From an uncultured Klebsiella sp. (lineage in GTDB: Bacteria; Pseudomonadota; Gammaproteobacteria; Enterobacterales; Enterobacteriaceae): a stretch of DNA of 9,649 nt. The DNA is taken from NCBI GenBank assembly GCA_902490055.1, contig CABUCP010000077.1, positions 1-9,649 of the forward strand, written 5' to 3'. The translations under genes were made by a program, and so were the position numbers. Position 1 is the first letter of the stretch, and every line of letters begins with the position of its first letter. The notes under the pieces are model-generated. The model did no database searches, had not been told where the DNA came from, and worked only from the letters and a program-made list of their open reading frames with translations. Positions 1 to 9,649 of the stretch are shown here, one piece after another.

Positions 1-29
1 CGATTTTCTTGAGTAGTCTTAATTGTGCT

Positions 30-59
30 GAACGAAAAACAGTCAACGATCTTTCGTTC
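30..59 (+). promoter_or_regulatory. Hairpin in the aceB 5' leader
   Basis: GAACGAAA (30-37) and TTTCGTTC (52-59) form a perfect 8-bp inverted repeat around a 14-nt loop, 33 nt upstream of the aceB start codon. From memory, the E. coli aceB leader has a similar GAACGAA/TTCGTTC pair, which would make it a conserved leader element. It has no T-run after it, so it is not an intrinsic terminator. An mRNA-stabilising 5' stem or a protein site are both possible. The rest of bases 1-92 shows no convincing promoter or IclR operator; those are expected just left of the window. Confidence 0.5.
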
Positions 60-92
60 GCGCCACTGGGATCAATCGAGAGGAGCTGCACA

Positions 93-1694
93 ATGACGCA
101 ACAGGCGACAATGACCGATGAACTGGCCTTTAACCAGCCTTATGGCGAGCAGGAGAAGCAAATTCTGACTCCTGAAGCGGTAGAGTTCCTGACGGAGCTG
201 GTGAGCCGCTTTACGCCTGAGCGCAATCAACTGCTGACCGCCCGCGTCCAGCAACAGCAGGCCATTGATGACGGTAAGCTTCCTGATTTTATTTCGGAAA
301 CAGCTTCCATTCGTGATGGTGACTGGACGGTGCGCGGTATCCCGGCAGATTTACAGGACCGCCGCGTTGAAATCACCGGCCCGGTTGAACGCAAGATGGT
401 AATTAATGCTCTGAATGCCAACGTTAAAGTCTTTATGGCCGATTTCGAAGACTCGCTGGCGCCGGATTGGCACAAGGTGATTGATGGGCAAATTAACCTG
501 CGCGATGCGGTCAACGGCACCATCAGCTACACCAACGAAGCGGGGAAAATCTATCAGCTACAACCCGATCCAGCGGTGCTGGTCTGTCGCGTTCGCGGCC
601 TGCATCTGCCGGAAAAACACGTTACCTGGCGCAATGAGGCGATCCCCGGCAGCTTGTTCGATTTCGCGCTCTATTTCTTCCACAACTACCAGGCGCTGCT
701 GGCGAAAGGGAGCGGTCCCTATTTCTATCTGCCGAAAACCCAGGCCTGGCAGGAAGCGGCGTGGTGGAGCAAAGTCTTCAGCTTCACCGAGGATCGCTTT
801 GAACTGCCGCGCGGCACTATTAAAGCCACACTGCTGATTGAAACGCTGCCGGCGGTGTTCCAGATGGATGAGATTCTGCATGCGCTGCGCGACCATATCG
901 TCGGTCTGAACTGCGGACGCTGGGACTATATCTTCAGTTATATCAAAACGCTGAAAAACCATCCTGACCGCGTCCTGCCGGACCGTCAGGTGGTGACGAT
1001 GGATAAACCTTTCCTCAGCGCCTACTCGCGATTGCTGATCAAGACCTGTCATAAACGCGGCGCTTTCGCGATGGGGGGGATGGCGGCATTTATCCCGAGC
1101 AAAGATGCTGAGCGCAATCGTCAGGTGCTGAATAAAGTCACCGCCGATAAAGAGTTGGAGGCGAATAACGGACACGATGGCACCTGGATTGCCCATCCGG
1201 GCCTGGCGGATACCGCGATGGCCGTTTTTAACCGCGTGCTGGGCGAACATCCCAACCAGCTGTTTGTCACCCGCCATGACGATGCGCCGATTACCGCTGA
1301 ACAGCTGCTGGCCCCCTGCGAAGGTGAGCGTACTGAAGCCGGCATGCGCGCCAACATTCGCGTCGCGGTGCAGTACATCGAGGCCTGGATCTCCGGCAAC
1401 GGCTGCGTACCGATTTACGGCCTGATGGAGGATGCGGCGACGGCCGAAATTTCGCGAACCTCTATCTGGCAATGGATCCACCACCAGAAAACCCTGAACG
1501 ACGGCACACCGGTTACCAAGGCGTTGTTCCGCCAGTGGTTGGCCGAAGAACTGATGGTGATTCAGGAGGAGCTGGGGGAACACCGCTTTAGTCACGGCCG
1601 CTTTGATGACGCGGCGCGTCTGATGGAGCAAATCACCACCTCTGACGAACTGATCGACTTCTTGACGTTGCCAGGTTACCGCCTGCTGGCGTAA
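93..1694 (+). CDS. aceB: Malate synthase A
   Basis: Malate synthase A (533 aa) condenses glyoxylate with acetyl-CoA to give malate and CoA, the second step of the cytosolic glyoxylate bypass. The length equals E. coli AceB and the alignment appears gap-free. The malate synthase signature [16 protein letters not shown] is at residues 266-281. The active-site residues known for this family are present: Arg166 (in [10 protein letters not shown]) and Asp447 (in [10 protein letters not shown]). The C-terminus PGYRLLA matches E. coli. The ATG at 93 was chosen because AGGAG (81-85) sits 7 nt upstream and the protein then begins MTQQAT, like E. coli MTEQAT. The frame is open further left (to a TTG at 9), but that part would cover the leader. 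It is the first gene of aceBAK, with aceA 31 bp downstream. IclR repression of the operon is known for the family; that operator is outside the window. Confidence 0.98.
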   Translation: MTQQATMTDELAFNQPYGEQEKQILTPEAVEFLTELVSRFTPERNQLLTARVQQQQAIDDGKLPDFISETASIRDGDWTVRGIPADLQDRRVEITGPVERKMVINALNANVKVFMADFEDSLAPDWHKVIDGQINLRDAVNGTISYTNEAGKIYQLQPDPAVLVCRVRGLHLPEKHVTWRNEAIPGSLFDFALYFFHNYQALLAKGSGPYFYLPKTQAWQEAAWWSKVFSFTEDRFELPRGTIKATLLIETLPAVFQMDEILHALRDHIVGLNCGRWDYIFSYIKTLKNHPDRVLPDRQVVTMDKPFLSAYSRLLIKTCHKRGAFAMGGMAAFIPSKDAERNRQVLNKVTADKELEANNGHDGTWIAHPGLADTAMAVFNRVLGEHPNQLFVTRHDDAPITAEQLLAPCEGERTEAGMRANIRVAVQYIEAWISGNGCVPIYGLMEDAATAEISRTSIWQWIHHQKTLNDGTPVTKALFRQWLAEELMVIQEELGEHRFSHGRFDDAARLMEQITTSDELIDFLTLPGYRLLA

Positions 1695-1725
1695 TTCACC
1701 CCATCACAATATGGAGCATCTGCAC

Positions 1726-3030
1726 ATGAAAACCCGTATCCAACAAATCGAAGAATTAAACAAAGAGTGGACGAACCCGCGCTGGGAAGGCATTACCCGC
1801 CCGTACAGCGCGGAAGAGGTGGTGAAGTTACGCGGCTCGGTAAACCCGGAGTGCACGCTGGCGCAGCTTGGCGCGGCGAAAATGTGGCGACTGCTGCATG
1901 GTGAAGCGAAAAAGGGCTACATCAATAGCCTCGGCGCGCTGACCGGCGGCCAGGCGCTGCAGCAGGCGAAGGCGGGTATCGAAGCTATCTATTTATCCGG
2001 CTGGCAGGTCGCCGCCGACGCCAACCTGGCGTCCAGTATGTACCCAGACCAATCGCTCTATCCGGCCAACTCCGTACCGTCGGTGGTCGATCGGATCAAC
2101 AACACTTTCCGCCGCGCCGATCAGATCCAGTGGTCGGCGGGAATTGAACCGAACGATCCGCGCTTCATCGACTATTTCCTGCCGATCGTCGCCGACGCGG
2201 AAGCAGGCTTTGGCGGCGTACTGAATGCCTTTGAACTGATGAAATCGATGATTGCGGCCGGTGCAGCGGCCGTGCACTTCGAAGATCAGCTGGCGTCGGT
2301 GAAGAAGTGCGGGCATATGGGCGGCAAGGTACTGGTGCCGACGCAAGAGGCGATCCAGAAACTGGTTGCCGCACGCCTGGCGGCGGATGTGATGGGCGTG
2401 CCGACGCTGCTTATCGCCCGTACCGATGCCGATGCCGCTGACCTGATCACCTCGGATTGCGATCCTTACGATCGTGAGTTTATCTCCGGCGATCGCACCA
2501 GTGAAGGCTTCTACCGCACCCATGCCGGTATCGAGCAGGCCATCAGCCGTGGCCTGGCCTACGCGCCATACGCCGATCTGGTGTGGTGCGAAACCTCTAA
2601 ACCCGATATCGAGCAGGCGCGCCGCTTTGCCGAGGCGATTCACGCCCGCTTCCCGGGCAAGCTGTTGGCCTATAACTGTTCGCCGTCGTTCAACTGGAAG
2701 AAAAATCTCGACGACAAGACCATCGCCAGCTTCCAGCAGCAGCTGTCGGATATGGGCTATAAATTCCAGTTTATTACCCTGGCGGGTATCCACAGCATGT
2801 GGTTCAACATGTTTGACCTTGCCCACGCCTATGCGCAGGGCGAAGGTATGCGCCATTACGTCGAAAAAGTGCAGCAGCCGGAATTCGCCGCCGCCCCGGA
2901 AGGGTACACCTTTGTTTCGCATCAGCAGGAAGTCGGTACCGGCTACTTCGACAAAGTGACCACCATTATCCAGGGCGGCGCCTCGTCGGTGACGGCGCTG
3001 ACCGGCTCGACCGAAGAATCACAGTTTTGA
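1726..3030 (+). CDS. aceA: Isocitrate lyase
   Basis: Isocitrate lyase (434 aa, same as E. coli) cleaves isocitrate to glyoxylate and succinate, the committed step of the bypass and the reaction competing with isocitrate dehydrogenase. The family signature KKCGHM is at residues 193-198, with catalytic Cys195 and His197. Other conserved blocks are the substrate/Mg-binding [10 protein letters not shown] region near residue 90, VHFEDQ just before the signature, and NCSPSFNW in the C-terminal half. The ATG at 1726 has GGAG (1713-1716) 9 nt upstream. An in-frame ATG at 1711 is rejected because it overlaps that ribosome binding site and adds residues absent from E. coli. The aceB stop is 31 nt upstream, so the two are surely co-transcribed. 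A REP pair begins 4 nt after the aceA stop, in a position where such repeats are known to protect upstream mRNA from 3' decay. Confidence 0.98.
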   Translation: MKTRIQQIEELNKEWTNPRWEGITRPYSAEEVVKLRGSVNPECTLAQLGAAKMWRLLHGEAKKGYINSLGALTGGQALQQAKAGIEAIYLSGWQVAADANLASSMYPDQSLYPANSVPSVVDRINNTFRRADQIQWSAGIEPNDPRFIDYFLPIVADAEAGFGGVLNAFELMKSMIAAGAAAVHFEDQLASVKKCGHMGGKVLVPTQEAIQKLVAARLAADVMGVPTLLIARTDADAADLITSDCDPYDREFISGDRTSEGFYRTHAGIEQAISRGLAYAPYADLVWCETSKPDIEQARRFAEAIHARFPGKLLAYNCSPSFNWKKNLDDKTIASFQQQLSDMGYKFQFITLAGIHSMWFNMFDLAHAYAQGEGMRHYVEKVQQPEFAAAPEGYTFVSHQQEVGTGYFDKVTTIIQGGASSVTALTGSTEESQF

Positions 3031-3034
3031 GCCA

Positions 3035-3105
3035 TGCCCGGTGGCGCAGCGCTTACCGGGCCTACGACGTGATGTAGGCCGGATAAGCGAACGCGCCATC
3101 CGGCA
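3035..3105. repeat. REP pair (BIME) between aceA and aceK
   Basis: Two REP (repetitive extragenic palindrome) units lie tail to tail. The first, 3035-3065, has the stem GCCCGGT (3036-3042) / ACCGGGC (3055-3061) and ends in the typical GGCCTAC tail. The second, 3074-3105, is inverted, begins GTAGGCC and has the stem GCCGGAT (3078-3084) / ATCCGGC (3098-3104). This is the typical enterobacterial BIME layout. REPs in mRNA are known to block 3'-to-5' exonucleases, and in DNA they can bind gyrase, Pol I or IHF. From memory, E. coli also has REPs between aceA and aceK. A likely result is more stable aceBA than aceK mRNA. Confidence 0.9.
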
Positions 3106-3122
3106 TGATGTTGTGCCGGATG
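3097..3122 (+). promoter_or_regulatory. Hairpin touching the aceK ribosome binding site
   Basis: CATCCGGCA (3097-3105) and TGCCGGATG (3114-3122) are perfect 9-bp complements around an 8-nt loop. The 3' arm ends on the first G of the aceK Shine-Dalgarno GGGAG (3122-3126). The 5' arm is also the 3' arm of the upstream REP stem (3078-3084 with 3098-3104), so the two hairpins exclude each other. When formed, the structure should hinder ribosome loading on aceK. Low AceK relative to AceA is known in E. coli; that this hairpin causes it here is inference. Confidence 0.55.
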
Positions 3123-3132
3123 GGAGAAAGCG

Positions 3133-4917
3133 ATGACGCGTGGCCTGGAACTACTGATTGCCCAAACCATTTTACAGGGATTCGACGCCCAATACGGGCG
3201 CTTTCTGGAAGTCACTTCCGGCGCGCAGCAGCGCTTCGAACAGGCTGACTGGCACGCTGTGCAGCAGGCAATGAAGCAGCGTATCCACCTCTACGATCAC
3301 CATGTTGGTCTGGTGGTAGAACAGCTGCGCTGCATTACCGAAGGGAAAAGTACCGACGTCGATTTTCTCCTGCGGGTGAAAGTGCAGTACACCCAGCTAT
3401 TGCCGGATTACCCTCGCTTTGAAATTGCGGAGAGCTTTTTCAATTCGGTCTATTGCCGACTGTTTGACCACCGCTCGCTGAATCCCGAGCGGCTCTTTAT
3501 TTTCAGCTCCCAGCCAGAGCGCCGCTTTCGTACTATCCCGCGCCCGCTGGCGAAGGATTTCTTTCCCGAACGCGGCTGGGAATATCTGATGCATAACCTG
3601 CTCTCAGATTTGCCGCTGCGCCTGCCGTGGCAAAACAAAGGGCGCGATATCGGTTATATCGTCAGTAACTTACGTGAAGCGCTCGGCGGCGAGCTGCTGT
3701 CGCAGTCGCATCTGCAGGTGGCTAATGAACTGTTTTATCGTAATAAAGCGGCCTGGCTGGTAGGTAAACTGGTCACCCCAATGGCGACGCTGCCGTTCCT
3801 GCTGCCGATCCATCGTACCGATGGGGGCGAGCTGTTTGTCGATGCCTGCCTGACGACCCATGCCGAAGCGAGCATCGTGTTTGGTTTTGCCCGCTCCTAT
3901 TTCATGGTTTATGCGCCGCTGCCCGCCGCCCTGGTTGAGTGGCTGCGCGATATTCTGCCGGGAAAAACCACCGCCGAGCTATACATGGCGATTGGCTGCC
4001 AGAAGCATGCGAAAACCGAAAGCTATCGCGAATATCTGCATTATATTGCCCGCAGCGATGAGCAGTTTATTGAGGCGCCAGGCATCCGCGGCATGGTGAT
4101 GTTGGTCTTTACCTTGCCGGGATTCGACCGGGTATTTAAGGTGATTAAAGACCGCTTTGCGCCGCAAAAAGAGATGACCGCCGCTCATGTCCGCGCCTGC
4201 TATCAACTGGTTAAAGAGCACGATCGGGTTGGGAGGATGGCGGATACTCAGGAGTTTGAAAATTTCGTGCTGGAGAAGCGGCAAATCTCGCCGGCGCTGA
4301 TGGCGCTGCTGCAGGTGGAAGCGGGGAACAAACTCACCGATCTTGGCGATCGCATCGCGATTAGCCATCTTTATATTGAACGGCGGATGGTGCCGCTCAA
4401 CATCTGGTTGGAGCAGGTTGAAGGTCAGGCGCTGCGCGATGCGGTAGAAGAGTACGGCAATGCCATTCGCCAACTGGCGGCCGCCAATATCTTCCCCGGC
4501 GACATGCTGTTCAAGAACTTCGGCGTCACGCGCCATGGCCGGGTGGTATTCTACGATTACGATGAAATTTGCTATATGACTGAAGTGAATTTCCGCGATA
4601 TTCCACCGCCGCGCTATCCGGAAGATGAACTGGCAAGCGAGCCCTGGTACAGCGTCTCTCCCGGCGATGTGTTCCCGGAGGAGTTCCGCCACTGGCTATG
4701 CGCCGACCGACGGATCGGACCGCTACTGGAGGAGATGCACGCCGACCTGCTGTGCGCCGACTACTGGCGTGAACTGCAGACGCGAATTAAAAACGGCCAT
4801 GTGGAAGATGTGTACGCTTACCGACGTAAGCAGCGTTTCAGCGTGCGCTATGGCGCCGACAGCAGGCCGGATAAGGCGTTTACGCCGCCATCCGGCAAGG
4901 TGCGCCGATCTGCCTGA
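3133..4917 (+). CDS. aceK: Isocitrate dehydrogenase kinase/phosphatase
   Basis: AceK is a cytosolic bifunctional enzyme that phosphorylates isocitrate dehydrogenase to inactivate it and dephosphorylates it to restore it, controlling flux into the glyoxylate bypass. Residues 1-574 match E. coli AceK without visible gaps. The ATP-loop segment APGIRGM (about 315-321), the kinase lysine Lys336 (RVFKVIKD), Asp371 (GRMADTQEF, needed for phosphatase activity in E. coli), Asp457 ([11 protein letters not shown]) and Asp475 (VFYDYDE) are all present. The ATG at 3133 follows GGGAG (3122-3126) by 6 nt. Oddity: E. coli AceK (578 aa) ends four residues after SVRYG, but here 20 residues follow. Those from about residue 578 on are a REP element read in frame, and the TGA stop is inside a second REP. 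AceK is third in the operon and converges on iclR across a shared terminator. Confidence 0.97.
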   Translation: MTRGLELLIAQTILQGFDAQYGRFLEVTSGAQQRFEQADWHAVQQAMKQRIHLYDHHVGLVVEQLRCITEGKSTDVDFLLRVKVQYTQLLPDYPRFEIAESFFNSVYCRLFDHRSLNPERLFIFSSQPERRFRTIPRPLAKDFFPERGWEYLMHNLLSDLPLRLPWQNKGRDIGYIVSNLREALGGELLSQSHLQVANELFYRNKAAWLVGKLVTPMATLPFLLPIHRTDGGELFVDACLTTHAEASIVFGFARSYFMVYAPLPAALVEWLRDILPGKTTAELYMAIGCQKHAKTESYREYLHYIARSDEQFIEAPGIRGMVMLVFTLPGFDRVFKVIKDRFAPQKEMTAAHVRACYQLVKEHDRVGRMADTQEFENFVLEKRQISPALMALLQVEAGNKLTDLGDRIAISHLYIERRMVPLNIWLEQVEGQALRDAVEEYGNAIRQLAAANIFPGDMLFKNFGVTRHGRVVFYDYDEICYMTEVNFRDIPPPRYPEDELASEPWYSVSPGDVFPEEFRHWLCADRRIGPLLEEMHADLLCADYWRELQTRIKNGHVEDVYAYRRKQRFSVRYGADSRPDKAFTPPSGKVRRSA

Positions 4918-4941
4918 TGGCGCTACGCTTATCAGGCCTAC
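4862..4941. repeat. REP pair (BIME) overlapping the 3' end of aceK
   Basis: The first unit has outer stem GCCGGAT (4866-4872) / ATCCGGC (4890-4896) and inner stem GGCGT (4875-4879) / ACGCC (4882-4886), a near-textbook REP. The second, 4911-4941, has stem GCCTGAT (4912-4918) / ATCAGGC (4931-4937) and ends in GGCCTAC. They are in opposite orientation with the GGCCTAC-type tails pointing outward. The first unit lies wholly inside the aceK reading frame, and the aceK TGA (4915-4917) is in the 5' arm of the second. This is unusual for elements normally found outside genes. Confidence 0.92.
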
Positions 4942-4943
4942 TT

Positions 4944-4967
4944 AAAATGCCCCCGTGGGGCATTTTT
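4944..4967. terminator. Bidirectional intrinsic terminator between aceK and iclR
   Basis: AAAATGCCCC (4944-4953) and GGGGCATTTT (4957-4966) form a perfect 10-bp stem with a CGT loop. A T-run (4963-4967) follows for aceK transcripts, and on the other strand the AAAA at 4944-4947 gives a U-run for iclR transcripts. It lies between the convergent stops of aceK (4917) and iclR (4970) and should end both units. Confidence 0.92.
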
Positions 4968-4969
4968 AC

Positions 4970-5800
4970 TTATTTAACCCCGCCGTATGCCAGCGTGACT
5001 TCTTTTGCAGCCTTAATGACCAGCGCGCCAAGCTCGGTAACCCGATCGTCGGTCATGCGTGAAATTGGCCCGGAAATGGAAATAGCGGCGAACGGTTCGC
5101 GGTGTTCGTCGTAAATGCAGGAGGCGATGCAGCGTAGCCCCAGCGCATGCTCTTCGTCATCAAATGAGTAGCCGCGCTTGCGCGTCTGGGCTAAATCCTC
5201 TTTCAGATGCAACGGCGAGACGAGGGTGGCGTGGGTATAAGCGTGCAGGCCCTGACGATGCAGCAGGGTGGTGACCTCATCTTCGCTCAGCTGCGACAGG
5301 AACGCTTTCCCCGCTCCCGAAGCGTGCATTGGCAGCTTACCGCCAATCGGCGCCGACATACGCATCAGCTGCGTACATTGCACCTGGTCGATAATAATCG
5401 CCTGATGATCGTTTTTATCCAGCACCGCAAGATTGACCGTTTCACCGGAATCTTCCATCAGCTGGCGCAAAATAGGGTGGACGATAGCCAAAAGATTGCG
5501 GCTTTGCAGGAAGCTACTGCCGATGACAAAGGCATGCGCGCCGATCGCCCAGTGGCCCAGCTCGCCGACCTGGCGGACGAAGCCGAGCTGCTGCATGGTG
5601 GTCAGTAGACGATGGGTGGTGGAGTTCGGCAGCCCTGCCTGCTGAGCCAGTTCGGTCAGCGCGACGCTGCTATGAGATTCAGCAATCCATTCAAGCAGTT
5701 TCAGACCGCGGGTGAGCGACTGCACTTGCCCGCTAGCCTGCGCGGCGGGGGCGGCGGCAGCGGGTTTTCTGCCGCGTTTTGCGGGAACCGGGGTAGCCAT
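4970..5800 (-). CDS. iclR: Acetate operon transcriptional repressor IclR
   Basis: IclR (276 aa) is the repressor of aceBAK, a cytosolic DNA-binding protein; glyoxylate and pyruvate are known effectors. The Lys/Arg- and Ala-rich N-terminus (AKRGRKPAAAAPAA) is followed by a winged helix-turn-helix at about residues 28-85, with ALTELAQQAGLPNSTTHRLL at 47-66. The effector-binding domain covers about 100-270, with GGKLPMHASGAGKAFL at 153-168 and the conserved stretch around RCIASCIYDEH (223-233). It is two residues longer than the 274-aa E. coli form, from small changes in the Ala-rich linker. The ATG at 5800 was chosen because AAGGAG lies just upstream on this strand and the protein then begins MATPVPAKRG, like E. 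coli MVAPIPAKRG. A start 20 codons earlier (5860) would run through the operator at 5825-5839. iclR converges with aceK and diverges from metH. An IclR-type site in its leader suggests autorepression. Confidence 0.97.
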   Translation of the reverse strand: MATPVPAKRGRKPAAAAPAAQASGQVQSLTRGLKLLEWIAESHSSVALTELAQQAGLPNSTTHRLLTTMQQLGFVRQVGELGHWAIGAHAFVIGSSFLQSRNLLAIVHPILRQLMEDSGETVNLAVLDKNDHQAIIIDQVQCTQLMRMSAPIGGKLPMHASGAGKAFLSQLSEDEVTTLLHRQGLHAYTHATLVSPLHLKEDLAQTRKRGYSFDDEEHALGLRCIASCIYDEHREPFAAISISGPISRMTDDRVTELGALVIKAAKEVTLAYGGVK

Positions 5801-5824
5801 GATGAACTCCTTTTTTCTGTATCG

Positions 5825-5839
5825 TGGAAATAATTTTCG
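5825..5839 (-). promoter_or_regulatory. IclR operator upstream of iclR
   Basis: TGGAAATAATTTTCG matches the IclR consensus TGGAAATNATTTCCA at 12 of 14 defined positions (mismatches at positions 13 and 15). It is 25 bp upstream of the iclR start codon and overlaps the downstream edge of the proposed iclR promoter. Autoregulation of iclR is established in E. coli. The less perfect right half suggests weaker binding than at a full palindrome. Confidence 0.7.
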
Positions 5840-5866
5840 TTTTATTTGGCGATAATGCAATCACAA
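5839..5866 (-). promoter_or_regulatory. Candidate iclR promoter
   Basis: On the - strand, TTGTGA (5866-5861; 4 of 6 against TTGACA) is followed after 16 nt by TAAAAC (5844-5839; 4 of 6 against TATAAT). Transcription would start near 5833, inside the IclR operator, which fits autorepression. Both hexamers are mediocre; CATTAT (5858-5853) is an alternative -10 but lacks a good -35. Confidence 0.35.
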
Positions 5867-5881
5867 CCAGACTGATCGGAG
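5865..5881 (-). promoter_or_regulatory. Possible FadR site upstream of iclR
   Basis: Against the reverse complement of the FadR consensus, AACNNGTCNGACCAGNT, the 17 bases from 5865 match 9 of 13 defined positions and are centred at 5873. That is about 40 bp upstream of the inferred iclR start, where an activator would sit. FadR activation of iclR is established in E. coli, which is the main reason to list it; the match itself is weak. Confidence 0.3.
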
Positions 5882-5890
5882 GAGTGAAGT

Positions 5891-5903
5891 TGAACTTGTC
5901 TCA
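5891..5903 (+). promoter_or_regulatory. MetR-type box upstream of metH
   Basis: TGAACTTGTCTCA matches the MetR consensus TGAA-N5-TTCA at 7 of 8 defined positions, 92 bp upstream of the metH GTG. MetR, a LysR-family activator using homocysteine as cofactor, is known to activate metH in E. coli and Salmonella. No strong sigma-70 promoter is visible between this box and metH, as expected for an activator-dependent promoter. I see no cobalamin-riboswitch B12 box here. Confidence 0.55.
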
Positions 5904-5995
5904 TGTTGCTGCGGGTTTCCTTTTCCGGCAGGTCGGTTTATGCCAGTATGGTTTGTTGGCTTTTTGCCCTGAGTTGAGCGCTGTCGGGAGTCTGT

Positions 5996-9649
<3,654 letters not shown>

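Noticed and set aside
9..92. Upstream extension of aceB from a TTG at 9
   Set aside because: The added 28 residues resemble nothing in AceB, no ribosome site precedes them, and AGGAG at 81-85 fits the ATG at 93.
558..1631. Long open frame on the - strand within aceB
   Set aside because: It is antisense to a gene with a gap-free match to AceB, has no ribosome site or recognisable domain, and is explained by G/C-rich codon bias.
1993..2922. Long open frame on the - strand within aceA
   Set aside because: It mirrors the codon usage of aceA; no recognisable protein or start signal.
3035..3122. CRISPR-like or riboswitch-like array
   Set aside because: The palindromes are of REP type with no regular spacers, and no conserved aptamer core is visible.
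3979..4692. Open frame of 237 codons on the - strand within aceK
   Set aside because: Antisense to conserved AceK catalytic sequence, with no domain or translation signal.
5801..5860. Longer IclR from an ATG ending at 5860
   Set aside because: It would translate through the IclR operator and proposed promoter; the good ribosome site fits the ATG at 5800.
5861..5995. Cobalamin riboswitch before metH
   Set aside because: No B12-box-like sequence or long structured leader; MetR control is the better explanation.

Overview
The window is a conserved chromosomal segment from a member of the Enterobacteriaceae: the glyoxylate-bypass operon aceB-aceA-aceK on the + strand, its repressor gene iclR on the - strand, and the cobalamin-dependent methionine synthase gene metH on the + strand, cut by the right window edge. 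All five proteins align with the Escherichia coli K-12 proteins as I remember them, almost without gaps, and every key catalytic residue checked is at its E. coli number. The G/C-rich third codon positions, the REP/BIME repeats and the scattered substitutions point to a relative such as Klebsiella, Raoultella, Enterobacter or Kluyvera rather than E. coli itself. Genus is not resolved from the sequence alone.

Layout. Bases 1-92 are the end of the aceB leader, with a perfect 8-bp hairpin; the aceB promoter and main IclR operator should lie just left of the window. aceB (93-1694) and aceA (1726-3030) are 31 bp apart. A 102-bp aceA-aceK gap holds a REP pair and a further 9-bp hairpin touching the aceK ribosome binding site. 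aceK (3133-4917) runs through a second REP pair, which supplies its last codons and its stop. A perfect bidirectional terminator (4944-4967) separates aceK from the convergent iclR (4970-5800, -). The 195-bp iclR-metH gap carries an IclR-type operator, a plausible iclR promoter, a weak FadR-like site and a near-consensus MetR box. metH starts at a GTG (5996) and runs off the window, probably about 9 codons short of its end.

How the genes work together. AceA splits isocitrate into glyoxylate and succinate, and AceB condenses glyoxylate with acetyl-CoA to malate, so cells can grow on acetate or fatty acids. AceK phosphorylates and dephosphorylates isocitrate dehydrogenase, setting the branch-point flux between the TCA cycle and the bypass. 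IclR represses the operon and, from the operator seen here, its own gene. metH belongs to methionine/one-carbon metabolism and is linked only by position and a shared divergent control region.

I found no previously undescribed system. The points most worth a second look are structural: a REP element read in frame as the AceK C-terminus, mutually exclusive hairpins at the aceK start, and the control sites packed between iclR and metH.
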